Positions 48,187-59,202 of a DNA stretch of 64,000 nt are shown in pieces. The position numbers and the translations under genes are program-made. A model generated the notes under the pieces. The model made no database searches and was not told where the DNA came from. It saw only the letters and a list, made by a program, of their open reading frames with translations. The DNA lies in NCBI RefSeq assembly GCF_004331465.1, contig NZ_SJKB01000014.1:1-64000 (forward strand), read 5' to 3'. This DNA comes from Kribbella pittospori (GTDB lineage Bacteria > Actinomycetota > Actinomycetes > Propionibacteriales > Kribbellaceae). The first letter of the stretch is position 1, and the number at the start of each line of letters is the position of its first letter.

Positions 48187-50346
48187 TCAGCCGCGCTTGA
48201 CCGAGGCAAGGAGCAGCTGGGCGACGTCCTGGACCTCGACGGACTCGCGGGCGGTGCCGTCGGCCTGCTGGGCGGTGAGGCCGTCGGACAGCATCACCCG
48301 GCAGAAGGGGCAGCCGGTGGCGATCCTGTCGGCGCCGGTGGCGACCGCCTCGGTGGTCCGGTTCAGGTTGATCCGGCTGCCGATCTTCTCCTCCATCCAC
48401 ATCCGGGCACCGCCGGCACCGCAGCAGAACGACTTGGTCTTGTTCCGCGGCATCTCGGCGTACTCCGCGCCCGGAATGATGTCGAGCAGTTCGCGCGGGG
48501 CGTCGTACACCTGGTTGTGGCGGCCGAGGTAGCACGGGTCGTGGTAGGTGATCTTCTGGCCGTTGAGGGTGCTGTCGGCGGGCGCGACCGGAGTCAGTTT
48601 GCCCTCGCGGACCAGACGGTTCAGCAGCTGGGTGTGGTGGATGACGTCGAGCTCGACACCCAGCTGGGAGTACTCGTTCTTCAGCGTGTTGAAGCAGTGC
48701 GCACAGGTCGAGACGACCTTCTTCGCGCCGGTCTCCTTGAAGACCTCCGCGTTCTGCATCGCCAGCTGCTGGAAGACGAACTCGTTGCCGGACCGCCGGG
48801 CCGGATCACCCGTGCAGGTCTCGCCGTCGCCCAGTACGGCGAAGCTGACGCCGGCGATGTTCAGCAACTCGGCGACCGCCTGCGTGGTCTTCTTCGCCCG
48901 GTCCTCGAAGGCGCCCGCGCAGCCGACCCAGAACAGGTACTCGACCTCGTCCAGCGTCTCGACGTCGGCGCCCACCTGCTTGACCTCGAACGGCAGGTCC
49001 TTGGCCCAGTCCATCCGGCCGGACGGGTTCATGTTCCACGGGTTGCCCTTGTTCTCCAGACCCTTGAACAGGCCGTTGAGCTCGGACGGGAACGACGACT
49101 CGATCAGCACCTGGTAGCGGCGCATGTCCATGATCGCGTCCACGTGCTCGATGTCGACCGGGCACTGCTGCACGCACGCACCGCACGACGTACACGCCCA
49201 CAACGCGTCCTCGTCGATGACCGCGACGTCCGCGGGACCGACCAACGGCTTGTCCTGCTCGGCCAGCACCAGCTCGGGCAGCGACTTGCGCTCGTCGTCG
49301 GACGACGCCAGCAGGTACGGCGCTTTGGCGTACGCGTGCTCGCGCAGGCCCATCATGATCAGCTTCGGCGACAGCGGCTTCTCGGTGTTCCAGGCCGGGC
49401 ACTGCGACTGGCATCGACCGCATTCGGTGCAGGTGGTGAAGTCGAGCAGACCCTTCCAGGTGAAGTCCTCGACCTTGCCGACCCCGAGCGCCGCGTCCTC
49501 GTCGAGCTCCTCGATGTTCTCGAAGTCGATCGGCGCGCCGTTGACCATGATCGGCTGCAGAGCGCCCAATGCCAGACCGCCGCCATCACTAGTAGCAGGC
49601 TTGCGCTTGAACCAGATGTTCGGCCAGGCCGTGAACCGGTGCCAGGCGACACCCATGGTGGCGTTCAGCGAGATCGTGATCATCCAGGCGAACGAGATCA
49701 GGATCTTGATCATCGCGACCAGGTAGACCGTGTTCTCCAACGCGGACACGCTGAGCCCGCCGAAGAGCGCCTCGCCGACGAAGAACGTGCTCGGGAAGTG
49801 GAACTTGCTGCCCGCGCCCAGCTCGTACTCCAGACCGCGCAGCAACAGGATGCAGATCAGTACGCCGAGGATCGTGTACTCGACGTAGTACGCCTGCCAG
49901 GCGGTGGATCCGAAGAACCGGCTGTAGCGGCCCTTCTCGCCCTTCGGCAGGTTGCGCAGCCGGATCGCCATCAGCCCGATGATCGAGACCAGACCGGTCC
50001 AGGTGAGGAACTCGCTGACCCACTCGAAGACGAACCAGTGGCCGATCACCGGCAGCGCGTAGTGCGCGTCGAACAACTGGCCGAACGCCGTCACCAGGCT
50101 GAGGAACAGTCCGATGAAGCCGAACGCGACGAACCAGTGCAGTACGCCGATGTGGCTCCACTGCAGCATCCGGGTATGACCGAGCGACTCCTTGACCAGC
50201 GTGGTGGTGCGCTGCCCCGGACTGTCGGTCCGCCCGGCCGGCTGGCCGAGCTTGATGACGGACACCATGTGCCCGATCGTCTTGCCGAACAACGCGACCC
50301 CGACCGCGGCGACCGCGAGCGAGACGACGATGGCGAGGATCTGCAT
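48187..50346 (-). CDS. etfD: Membrane iron-sulfur ETF dehydrogenase
   Basis: 719 residues. About six membrane spans (1-250) with paired His for heme, then a [4Fe-4S] ferredoxin domain with TCTECGRCQSQCP and CTSCGACVQQCPVDIEH, and two CCG domains (CVGCAGAFEDR-type, CCGAGGARMW). It matches the actinobacterial EtfD (Rv0338c type), which oxidises ETF and passes electrons to menaquinone in beta-oxidation. It is the natural acceptor for the FadE5-like enzyme at 17112. Confidence 0.93.
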   Translation of the reverse strand: MQILAIVVSLAVAAVGVALFGKTIGHMVSVIKLGQPAGRTDSPGQRTTTLVKESLGHTRMLQWSHIGVLHWFVAFGFIGLFLSLVTAFGQLFDAHYALPVIGHWFVFEWVSEFLTWTGLVSIIGLMAIRLRNLPKGEKGRYSRFFGSTAWQAYYVEYTILGVLICILLLRGLEYELGAGSKFHFPSTFFVGEALFGGLSVSALENTVYLVAMIKILISFAWMITISLNATMGVAWHRFTAWPNIWFKRKPATSDGGGLALGALQPIMVNGAPIDFENIEELDEDAALGVGKVEDFTWKGLLDFTTCTECGRCQSQCPAWNTEKPLSPKLIMMGLREHAYAKAPYLLASSDDERKSLPELVLAEQDKPLVGPADVAVIDEDALWACTSCGACVQQCPVDIEHVDAIMDMRRYQVLIESSFPSELNGLFKGLENKGNPWNMNPSGRMDWAKDLPFEVKQVGADVETLDEVEYLFWVGCAGAFEDRAKKTTQAVAELLNIAGVSFAVLGDGETCTGDPARRSGNEFVFQQLAMQNAEVFKETGAKKVVSTCAHCFNTLKNEYSQLGVELDVIHHTQLLNRLVREGKLTPVAPADSTLNGQKITYHDPCYLGRHNQVYDAPRELLDIIPGAEYAEMPRNKTKSFCCGAGGARMWMEEKIGSRINLNRTTEAVATGADRIATGCPFCRVMLSDGLTAQQADGTARESVEVQDVAQLLLASVKRG

Positions 50347-50449
50347 ACCAGCGATGTTATTGGTTGGTTACCCGCGAGTCATGTCGGTGTCGGGCTCGTC
50401 ACGCCAGAGATGTGATTGTGCCCTCACCGATACAGAGGTTCCGCGGACT

Positions 50450-51901
50450 CTAATCGACCAACCGCTCCAGCCGGGCGGCGACGGCGGCGCGTCGCGGATC
50501 GTCCGGCGGCAGTCCGGCGTTGAGGGACTCGAAGATCTCCTGGTCCTCGGCGCCGGTCGGTGTCTGTGCGAAGCGCCACAGCAGCTCGGAGTCTTCGGCG
50601 TCGAGGACTGCGCGGCGGAAGGTAGCGTCGAGTTCGTCGCGCTCGGCGCGCAGGGCCGGGGCGTCGGAGCGAGCCAGCAGGGGACCGGCGTACAGCTCCA
50701 GCGCCGCGTGCAGATCGCCGTCCCGGAGAGCCGTCTGTACGTCGGTCACGTCGCCGGTGACATCGGCAACGATCCGGTACGGCTTGGTGTCGAGGACACC
50801 GCCACCGAGCAGGTTGCGCAGTCGGTGCATCTCGGCGCGCACAGTTGTCGGATTGCCTTCGTCGCCGTACAACTGCAGCATCAGCTGCTCCGCGGTCAGC
50901 CCGGACGGATGCAGAAGAAGGAGTGCGAGTACTTCGGCCCGCCGCAGCGTCAGCGCGATCTCGCGGCCGCCGACGACCGCGATCGGCTGACCGGCGCCGA
51001 GCACCTTCAGCCGGAGTGACGGTCGGCCGCGGCGGACCGGCGTACCGGGAATGCGGAGCAGGAAGCCCTCGTCGAGTGGTTCGATCACTCCCTCGCGTCC
51101 GTCGCCGAGGTCGATCCGGTCGGCGCCGTCCGGCACGACCAGCCGGTCGGGCAGCCATTCGAGGGGCTGCACCGCGAGCACTCTCCCGGTCGGAGTGAGC
51201 AAGGCACCGGGCGCGTCGCCGAGCGCCATCAGGTGGCGCATGTTGCGGGCGCGCAGCATCTCGTCAGCCGCGGCCATCCGGACCCGCAGCTGTCCCTCCG
51301 CGAGCTGAGCGGCGGCAGTCACGAGCGCGACCATCGCGGGATGGACTGTGCGCAGCGGCCCGGAGACGTCCACCGCGCCGAGCAGCTTGCCGGTGTCGGG
51401 GTCGTGGACGGGCGCGGCGGCGCATGTCCACTCGTGGATCCGACGGACCAAGTGTTCGGCCGAGTGGATCTGGACCGGCTCTCCGACGGCGAGCGCCGTA
51501 CCCATGCCGTTGGTGCCGATCTGCTCCTCCGACCACACCGCTCCCTCCGACAGCGCGATCCGGTCGGCCTGACGCCGTACGTCGGCCGCACCCTCGCGCC
51601 ACAGGATCGTGCCCTGCGCGTCGGTGATGATCATGATGTGCGACGCCTCGTCGGCGATCGTGGTCAGCGTCTGCCGCAACACCGGCAGCACGGCGCGGAG
51701 CGGATGGTTCTCCCGGATCGACTCGACGATGTCGTGGTCGACGATCACCGGCGGCGCGTCCAGCTCGGGATCGACCGCGGCCGCGAGCGACCGTTCCCAG
51801 GACGCGGCGACGAGTGGGCGCGGCGCGTCCGGTGCACGGTTCCCGCCGAGCACGTCGTCGTACAGCTGGCTCAATCGGCGGGCCTGCTCCGGTGCATCCA
51901 T
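50450..51901 (-). CDS. GAF-domain regulator with BTAD-like C-terminus, AcoR-related
   Basis: 483 residues. Residues about 65-200 form a GAF domain with AcoR-type context (SEEQIGTNGMGTALAVGEPV, EWTCAAAPVHDPDTGKLLG). The C-terminal part (about 305-440) has a winged helix and BTAD-like helices (LTAEQLMLQLYGDEGNPTTV). The sigma-54 AAA domain of AcoR is missing, so it must work with ordinary sigma factors. It diverges from the aldehyde dehydrogenase operon and most likely activates it. Confidence 0.82.
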   Translation of the reverse strand: MDAPEQARRLSQLYDDVLGGNRAPDAPRPLVAASWERSLAAAVDPELDAPPVIVDHDIVESIRENHPLRAVLPVLRQTLTTIADEASHIMIITDAQGTILWREGAADVRRQADRIALSEGAVWSEEQIGTNGMGTALAVGEPVQIHSAEHLVRRIHEWTCAAAPVHDPDTGKLLGAVDVSGPLRTVHPAMVALVTAAAQLAEGQLRVRMAAADEMLRARNMRHLMALGDAPGALLTPTGRVLAVQPLEWLPDRLVVPDGADRIDLGDGREGVIEPLDEGFLLRIPGTPVRRGRPSLRLKVLGAGQPIAVVGGREIALTLRRAEVLALLLLHPSGLTAEQLMLQLYGDEGNPTTVRAEMHRLRNLLGGGVLDTKPYRIVADVTGDVTDVQTALRDGDLHAALELYAGPLLARSDAPALRAERDELDATFRRAVLDAEDSELLWRFAQTPTGAEDQEIFESLNAGLPPDDPRRAAVAARLERLVD

Positions 51902-51918
51902 GCCGCCTCACTTCACGC

Positions 51919-51938
51919 TGCAACGTCCGTGCAACGTC
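51919..51938. promoter_or_regulatory. Direct repeats in the regulator/aldehyde dehydrogenase gap
   Basis: TGCAACGTC occurs at 51919-51927 and 51930-51938, 11 bases apart (one helical turn), in the 82-base divergent gap. Likely site for the GAF-BTAD regulator. Confidence 0.65.
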
Positions 51939-51983
51939 GGTCGACCTAGGTTCGGTCCACCGTCGGGTTTCCAAGGAGGACCT

Positions 51984-53506
<1,523 letters not shown>

Positions 53507-53507
<1 letters not shown>

Positions 53508-53887
53508 TGGTTGTTGAGAAGGTGCTGCTCACGGACGAGGCGGTGGACCTGCTTCGCCGTCTCACCGCGATGCACGGTCCGCTGATGTTCCACCAGTCCG
53601 GTGGCTGCTGCGACGGCAGTTCGCCGATGTGTTACCCGGACGGGGAATTTCGAACGGGGTCGGCGGACGTGCATCTCGGCGATCTGGTCGTCGACGGCGT
53701 GGACCGGCCGATCGCGTTCTGGATGTCCGCGAACCAGTACGAGTACTGGAAGCACACCCAGCTCACTGTGGACGTGGTGAAGGGCCGCGGCAGCGGATTC
53801 TCGGTGGAGGCCCCGGAGGGCGTCCGCTTCCTGATCCGCTCCCGCCTCTTCACCGACCAGGAGTACGCCTCCCTCGGCTTCCTCTGA
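53507..53887 (+). CDS. DUF779 protein, partner of aldehyde dehydrogenase
   Basis: 126 residues. Cysteine-rich motif FHQSGGCCDGSSPMC (about 28-42) and conserved WMSANQYEYWKHTQL. DUF779 genes typically follow aldehyde dehydrogenase genes; the Cys cluster suggests metal or thiol chemistry. Translationally coupled (TGATG). Function not established. Confidence 0.88.
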
Positions 53888-53894
53888 CCGAGCC

Positions 53895-53926
53895 CCGGCC
53901 GTCCGGTGGCGTTGCCGGACGGCCGG
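53895..53926. terminator. Bidirectional terminator
   Basis: CCGGCCGTCCGG (53895-53906) pairs with CCGGACGGCCGG (53915-53926), eight-base loop, between the convergent DUF779 and nucleotidyltransferase-like genes. Confidence 0.85.
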
Positions 53927-53931
53927 CGCTC

Positions 53932-54417
53932 TTACTCGCCGAGTACGGCGCGGTAGATGGCGGAGCTGTCTGCGTCCGGACACTCCTGCTTCAACCGGAG
54001 GATGGTGAGGCGCTGCTCGGGTGTGCAGTCGCGGAGCCGGAGGGCGTCGGCGACGTGGGGACGGTCGACGACATGTAGCCAGAAGGTCAGGTCGATCTTC
54101 CAGGTTTGCGTGTGGAGGACGGCGTAGAAGCGTTCGTCGGTGATCGCGGGGGTCGGGCGGCGGTCGCCGCGCTCGTCGCGGAAGTCGACGGTCTGGAGGT
54201 CTACTCGCTGGGCGAGGGTGGTGAGGCCGGTGAGGATGGTCGCAGTGGTGGCGTTCGGGGCGTCGAACATGACGTCGAGGTCTCGGACGACCATGAGTCC
54301 GGAGAGCGCGCTGCCGATGAGCACCGGCTGCCAGGGGAAGGCGGTCTGCAGGTCGAGGCGGGTGAACAGTTGCTGAGCCTCGGCCTGGAGAGCCTGTGCG
54401 CGTTCGACGAGCGACAT
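53932..54417 (-). CDS. Nucleotidyltransferase-fold hypothetical protein
   Basis: 161 residues. GSALSGLMVVRDLDVMFDAP matches the GS...DxD core of the nucleotidyltransferase fold, with a third strand WKIDLTFWLHV offering another acid. Substrate unknown. It follows the GH116 gene on the same strand with 17 bases and may be an unrelated neighbour. Confidence 0.65.
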   Translation of the reverse strand: MSLVERAQALQAEAQQLFTRLDLQTAFPWQPVLIGSALSGLMVVRDLDVMFDAPNATTATILTGLTTLAQRVDLQTVDFRDERGDRRPTPAITDERFYAVLHTQTWKIDLTFWLHVVDRPHVADALRLRDCTPEQRLTILRLKQECPDADSSAIYRAVLGE

Positions 54418-54433
54418 GGCTCGACGGTAGGGG

Positions 54434-56914
54434 TCAGGGCGTTGTGACCACCAAGGGTTTTCCGAGTACGGCGGTGCCGTCGACGGAGAGGGCGGTGCCG
54501 TCGACGTGGAGGGTTTGGACGTTGATGGTGCCGGTGTGGCAGGTGAGGGTGAGGGTGGTGGCGGACTTGGTGGCTACGCCCCAACCGGTGGGGGTGACGA
54601 AGGGGACGGTCCAGTCGCCGTTGCTGCGGGTGATGTCGAGTGGGGCGAAGGTGAGGGTGGCGGTCAGGGCGTTGTAGCGGTAGCCGGTGAGGGCTTCCAG
54701 GACGGACCAGCCGGCGGCGTTGCGGATGTAGTGGTCGCCGCATTCGATCGGGTTGAACGGGTTGCGGCGCGTGCCGTCGTACCGGTTCCACAGGCCCTGC
54801 AGGATGCTGAGGCCTTCGTCGATGAGGCCTTCGTAGAGGCAGTGGGCGGCGACCTGGTACTCCGAGCCGGTCCACACCTCGTCGCAGTACCGAGTGGGCA
54901 CGTCGGGCCTTCCGCCGTGCGGCCACGTGCACATCAGGAGTCCGGTGTCGTCGCCGTCGGCGAACACGCGGTACGGGTGCTCGAAGTCCGCGAAGCCGGT
55001 GCGCAGGTTGTGCCGCAGTACGTTGCGCAGCGCGGTCTTCACGTGGTCCTGCGGCAGCAGGTAGCCCAGGTCGAGCTGGTGCGCCCACCACTGCCCGATC
55101 AGTTGGTCCGCGAGGCATCCGTCGCCCCACTGGAAGTCCGGCTTCTCCTCCGGCGACAGGATCTGCCGGTAGTACTCGCCCGTGTAGAGGAGTTCGTCGT
55201 ACGCCTTGCTGCCGGCCTCGAAGAGCGTGCGGTACTCCTTCGCGTCCTCACCCAGCAGCAGTGCCATCTCCTCGGCCGCGCGCAGTGCGGCCAGCCACAG
55301 CGTGCCCATGAACGAGTTGACGCCACACAGGTCGATGTCGTGCGTACTGGGCTGGATGCCACGCAGTACGCCGGTGCCGTCGGCATCCCACTTCGTACGG
55401 ATGTGGGTGAGCAGTCGCTGGACGTTGGGCCAACGACTCCGCAGCCAGTCCAGACCGGCACCGTGTCGCACCTCGCGGTACGTCTTCAGCACGTTGCCGA
55501 GCATGCCGTCGAGGGCCGGCTCCTCCGGACCGCCGATCACCACGTCCCACAGTTGCCGGTGGTACGTCGGTGCGATCACCCGGTGCGGGATGTACCCCTC
55601 CGGTCCCTGCATCACGTCGTACTCCGTGTCTCGCATGTTCCGCTCCAGCGCGGGGAACAGCCGGGACAGCGTCTGCTCGTAGTTCCACACGTGGGTGCAG
55701 TTGAGCGGGCAGGACCCGCCGTACCGGCCGCCCCACATCACTGTGGACGCGCCGAGCACGCCCTCGAAGCCGAGCACGGTTCCCTCGGCAGTCTGGAAGA
55801 CAGTGGGGCTGCGTACGTCGGCCACCAGCGCAGCGAGCCGTGAGCCCGCCTCACCAGGCAGAGTGCTGGACTCGAAGGCGTCGGCCCAGGCAGTACTGAG
55901 TGCCTGCAGCGAAGGCCAGCTTGCGATGAACGACTCGGCCACAGCGACGGCGTCCGGCGTACGACGGGTGTACGCGTTGCCGAGCCAGAAGCGGCTGTGG
56001 CCGTAGTCGTGCCGCGGCCCGAACTGGTTGAAGTCGACATATCGGTTCGGGAAGTGCCACGCGATCAGGAACCGCACCTGCGTCGTCTCACCCGGGTCGA
56101 GGTGGAACGGCACGGCCAGTCCGCCGTTCCACGTCGTCCCGGGTGAGCTGGCCCCGCTGACCGGCGTCGTCGGACCGTTGAGGAAGGCAACGAATTCCTC
56201 AGGCCGGGACCACTGTGCGCAGGTCAGCGCGCCGGCGCCGTCGGTGGTGAGCACCAGTTGTCCCGCGCCGGAGTGGTCCGCGGGAAGTGTGGTGTTCTCC
56301 AGGACCAGCGAGGTCCAGTTGTCGTGGCGCCGGATCCGGTTGGTGTTGCCGCCGTACAGGCTGTTGGCGACACCGTCGATCGCCGTGACGCCGTCCCAGC
56401 CGACCGAGTTCTGCAAGGCGCCGGCGAGTTTGCCGTGCACTGCGATGTCTCCGGGGTTGTGCAGCGTGAACGTGAACGCGGCCACGGGCTGGGAGCTCGC
56501 CTCGGCGTCCGACGGCACCAGCGGGTTGAACACGTCCATGCTGACGTCGATCGGAAGGTCGGTGTCGAAGTCGACGCGTGCGCCGGGGTACGTCGCGGTC
56601 ACAGTAGGCTCGCCGACCGGCCGGAGCAGCTCCTGCAGTCGTGCCTCGCCGGATGGTACGACGTCGTCGGTGACCAGCGGGGTGCCGGAGGGAGTCAACG
56701 AAGGCCCTTGCAGCACACGGATCTCGTCCACCGGCGGCTCGACCCGCGACAGCCGCAGCGCGAAGAAGCTGTCCGGCACATGACCCTCGTGGTTGCCGAT
56801 GTTGTGCAGCTGCCACTGCCGCAGCGCACCGTTGCCGGCCAACGCGAGCGTGCCAGTGCCCAGACCGCCCAAGGGCAGGGCGAAGTGCCGAAGGTTGTCA
56901 CCGGTGTAGCGCAT
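54434..56914 (-). CDS. GH116 family glycoside hydrolase (beta-glucosidase/xylosidase type)
   Basis: 826 residues, no signal peptide, so cytoplasmic. An N-terminal beta-sandwich (about 1-300) is followed by an alpha/alpha-barrel with MWGGRYGGSCPLNCTHVWNYEQ, CGVNSFMGTLWLAALRAAEE and EVWTGSEYQVAAHCLYEG (catalytic acid/base region), as in GH116 glucosylceramidase-like enzymes. It would hydrolyse the glycoside imported by the adjacent ABC system. ATG 56914 overlaps the DUF624 gene by 17 bases. Confidence 0.88.
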   Translation of the reverse strand: MRYTGDNLRHFALPLGGLGTGTLALAGNGALRQWQLHNIGNHEGHVPDSFFALRLSRVEPPVDEIRVLQGPSLTPSGTPLVTDDVVPSGEARLQELLRPVGEPTVTATYPGARVDFDTDLPIDVSMDVFNPLVPSDAEASSQPVAAFTFTLHNPGDIAVHGKLAGALQNSVGWDGVTAIDGVANSLYGGNTNRIRRHDNWTSLVLENTTLPADHSGAGQLVLTTDGAGALTCAQWSRPEEFVAFLNGPTTPVSGASSPGTTWNGGLAVPFHLDPGETTQVRFLIAWHFPNRYVDFNQFGPRHDYGHSRFWLGNAYTRRTPDAVAVAESFIASWPSLQALSTAWADAFESSTLPGEAGSRLAALVADVRSPTVFQTAEGTVLGFEGVLGASTVMWGGRYGGSCPLNCTHVWNYEQTLSRLFPALERNMRDTEYDVMQGPEGYIPHRVIAPTYHRQLWDVVIGGPEEPALDGMLGNVLKTYREVRHGAGLDWLRSRWPNVQRLLTHIRTKWDADGTGVLRGIQPSTHDIDLCGVNSFMGTLWLAALRAAEEMALLLGEDAKEYRTLFEAGSKAYDELLYTGEYYRQILSPEEKPDFQWGDGCLADQLIGQWWAHQLDLGYLLPQDHVKTALRNVLRHNLRTGFADFEHPYRVFADGDDTGLLMCTWPHGGRPDVPTRYCDEVWTGSEYQVAAHCLYEGLIDEGLSILQGLWNRYDGTRRNPFNPIECGDHYIRNAAGWSVLEALTGYRYNALTATLTFAPLDITRSNGDWTVPFVTPTGWGVATKSATTLTLTCHTGTINVQTLHVDGTALSVDGTAVLGKPLVVTTP

Positions 56915-57530
56915 GATTCTCCGTCCATGTACCTGCGGAGGCGAACAACGCCACCGGGCCGGGGGCAAGCAGAAGCAGTGAGGCTGTCACCGACGTACCG
57001 AGCAGCAGCGCGACGAACGCCAGTGCGAGTACGCCGAGTGGGACCAGTGGTGCACGTGCGACCAGGCTCAAGGCGGTGAACCACAACGCCTTCCCTCGCA
57101 GCTGACCGGTGACGCGGAGGCTGAACGCGTAGCACGAGGCGAGCAAGGCCAGAACGGTCGCACAACCGCTGACGGCCAAGGGGATGGCGAAGACCGGACC
57201 GTTGTAGATGGCCTGGTTCAGCACGGCCAGCGCGGCGATGACACCTGGGACCAGAGCCACCTCGAGCCCGGCAAGCCAGTGTCGGCGCAGGTTACGCAGC
57301 ACGAGCAGGACGCCGCCCCGATCGTCACGCACCACCGAGTCGGCGGTGGCGACCACGGCCGCCCACACCGGACCGATCAGCAGTGCGCCGAGCAACACGC
57401 TGACCGGGGACAGTCCTGGACTGAGCAGGACTACGAGGCCGGACGCCGTACAGACGAGGACTCCGGCCGCGGCGAGCAACGGGAGCTCGTGCCACAGTGC
57501 GCGAAAGGCGGCAGGCAGGTGGTCGGTCAT
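56898..57530 (-). CDS. DUF624/YesL-type membrane protein
   Basis: 210 residues with about five membrane spans (LLAAAGVLVCTASGLVVLLS, VLLGALLIGPVWAAVVATAD, and others). YesL/DUF624 genes usually sit with carbohydrate ABC importers. Its start overlaps the upstream permease stop as ATGA. Confidence 0.82.
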   Translation of the reverse strand: MTDHLPAAFRALWHELPLLAAAGVLVCTASGLVVLLSPGLSPVSVLLGALLIGPVWAAVVATADSVVRDDRGGVLLVLRNLRRHWLAGLEVALVPGVIAALAVLNQAIYNGPVFAIPLAVSGCATVLALLASCYAFSLRVTGQLRGKALWFTALSLVARAPLVPLGVLALAFVALLLGTSVTASLLLLAPGPVALFASAGTWTENHALHR

Positions 57531-58339
57531 GCGCGCAGGCCGGTGGTCGCGATGGAGGCGATGAACGAGCGCTGGAAGATCAGGAACAGCACGAGGATCG
57601 GCAGCACCACCAGAGTGATGGCCGCGAACAGGACCACGGCGGGGCCGCCGCCCATCGCGCCCTGCAGCGAGACGAGGCCGACCGGCAGCGTCATCTTCTC
57701 CGGTGACGACAGGAAGATGTACGGCCAGAAGAAGTTGTTCCAGGACGCCTCGAAGACGAAGATGCCGAGGGCTGTCAGGCCCGGCCGGGCCAGCGGCAGG
57801 ATCACCCGGAACAGGATCCAGAAGTGGCTCGCGCCGTCCATGATCGCGGCCTCGTCCAACTCGCGGGGGATCGAGGCGATGTACTGCCGCAGGAAGAAGA
57901 TCCCGAACACGTTCACCAACGCCGGCAACCAGATCGCCACGGTCGTGTCGACCAGGTGCAACCAGCGCATCATGATGAAGATCGGTACGACGGTCAGTTG
58001 CACCGGTACGACGAGCGCCGCCAGCAGCACCGAGAAGATCTGGTCCCGGCCCGGGAACCGCAGCCGCGAGAACGCGTACGCGGCCAGCGCGCTGGTCAGT
58101 AGCGCACCGGCGGTCGTAAGCACCGCGATCTGCAGACTGTTCCACGCCATCTGTGCGAACGGGATCAGCTCCGGCACCTGCTGGAAGTTCTGCAGCGTCG
58201 GCGGTCGCGGGATCCACTGCGGCGGCAACTGGAACGCGTTGATCGGTTCGGCCAGCGCGGTGGTGATCAGCCAGACCAGCGGCGCGATCATCAGCAGCCC
58301 GCCGAGCACCAGGACGAGGTCGAGCAGCCGGCCCTTCAC
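57527..58339 (-). CDS. Sugar ABC transporter permease, MalG type
   Basis: 270 residues, six membrane spans, EAA loop ELDEAAIMDGASHFWILFRV. GTG start 58339 overlaps the upstream permease stop as GTGA; I rejected a longer frame from 59083. Confidence 0.92.
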   Translation of the reverse strand: MKGRLLDLVLVLGGLLMIAPLVWLITTALAEPINAFQLPPQWIPRPPTLQNFQQVPELIPFAQMAWNSLQIAVLTTAGALLTSALAAYAFSRLRFPGRDQIFSVLLAALVVPVQLTVVPIFIMMRWLHLVDTTVAIWLPALVNVFGIFFLRQYIASIPRELDEAAIMDGASHFWILFRVILPLARPGLTALGIFVFEASWNNFFWPYIFLSSPEKMTLPVGLVSLQGAMGGGPAVVLFAAITLVVLPILVLFLIFQRSFIASIATTGLRA

Positions 58340-59202
58340 AGGTGCACCCACCGGCGGCTGAGCCGGAACTGGAGCCCGGTCACGATCATGATCACGACGA
58401 ACAGCACCAGCGAGAGGGCGGCGGCGTACCCGATCTCGAAGGACTGGAAGCCCTTCTCGTAGGTGTACTGCACGATGCTGCGGGTCGCGCCGTCCGGGCC
58501 GCCCTGCGTCATGATCACCATCGGATCGAAGATCTGGAACGCGCCGATGAACGTGATCACGGTGGCGAAGAAGATGGTCGGCGACATCACCGGCAGCGTG
58601 ACGCTCCAGAACCGCCACCACGCGTTCGCGCCGTCCACCCGGGCGGCCTCGTGCAGCTGGGCCGGGACCGTCTGCAGGCCGGCCAGCAGGATGATGAACG
58701 TGTAGCCGATGGTGTGCCACCAGTCGACCACGATCAGCGTCGGCAACGCCCAGGTCGGCGACGCCAGCCAGTTGGTCGTCGCCGAGAGGTAGTGGTTCGC
58801 GATACCGAAGGTCGGATCCAGCACGTATTTCCAGATCAGCGCGACCGCGGCCCACGAGACCAGGAACGGGAAGAAGAACGCCGTCCGGACGAAGTACTTC
58901 GTTCCGCGGGTCATGGTCCGGTGGACGCCGAGCGCGAGCAGCATGCCGATGCCGATATGCGTGATCACCGAGGAGATCGCGAAGACGAAGGTGTTGATCA
59001 CCGCGCGGATCGTCGCGCCGTCGGTGACGAGCTGGCGGAAGTTGTCCAGCCCGGCGAATTCCGGCGTACTCAGCAGATCCCAATGGAACAAGCTCAGACC
59101 GAACGCGGCGACCAGGGGCGCGGCGACGAAGACGAGAAAGAGCAGTACGGCGGGACTGATGAACAGATAGCCCGGCAACCAGTCTCGCCGCTGAGGTTTC
59201 AA
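58336..59202 (-). CDS. Sugar ABC transporter permease, MalF type
   Basis: 288 residues, six spans (first LPGYLFISPAVLLFLVFVAA), EAA loop QLHEAARVDGANAWWRFW. The start is TTG at 59202, overlapping the binding-protein stop as TTGA, giving the usual MKPQRRDWLPG start. Confidence 0.92.
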   Translation of the reverse strand: MKPQRRDWLPGYLFISPAVLLFLVFVAAPLVAAFGLSLFHWDLLSTPEFAGLDNFRQLVTDGATIRAVINTFVFAISSVITHIGIGMLLALGVHRTMTRGTKYFVRTAFFFPFLVSWAAVALIWKYVLDPTFGIANHYLSATTNWLASPTWALPTLIVVDWWHTIGYTFIILLAGLQTVPAQLHEAARVDGANAWWRFWSVTLPVMSPTIFFATVITFIGAFQIFDPMVIMTQGGPDGATRSIVQYTYEKGFQSFEIGYAAALSLVLFVVIMIVTGLQFRLSRRWVHL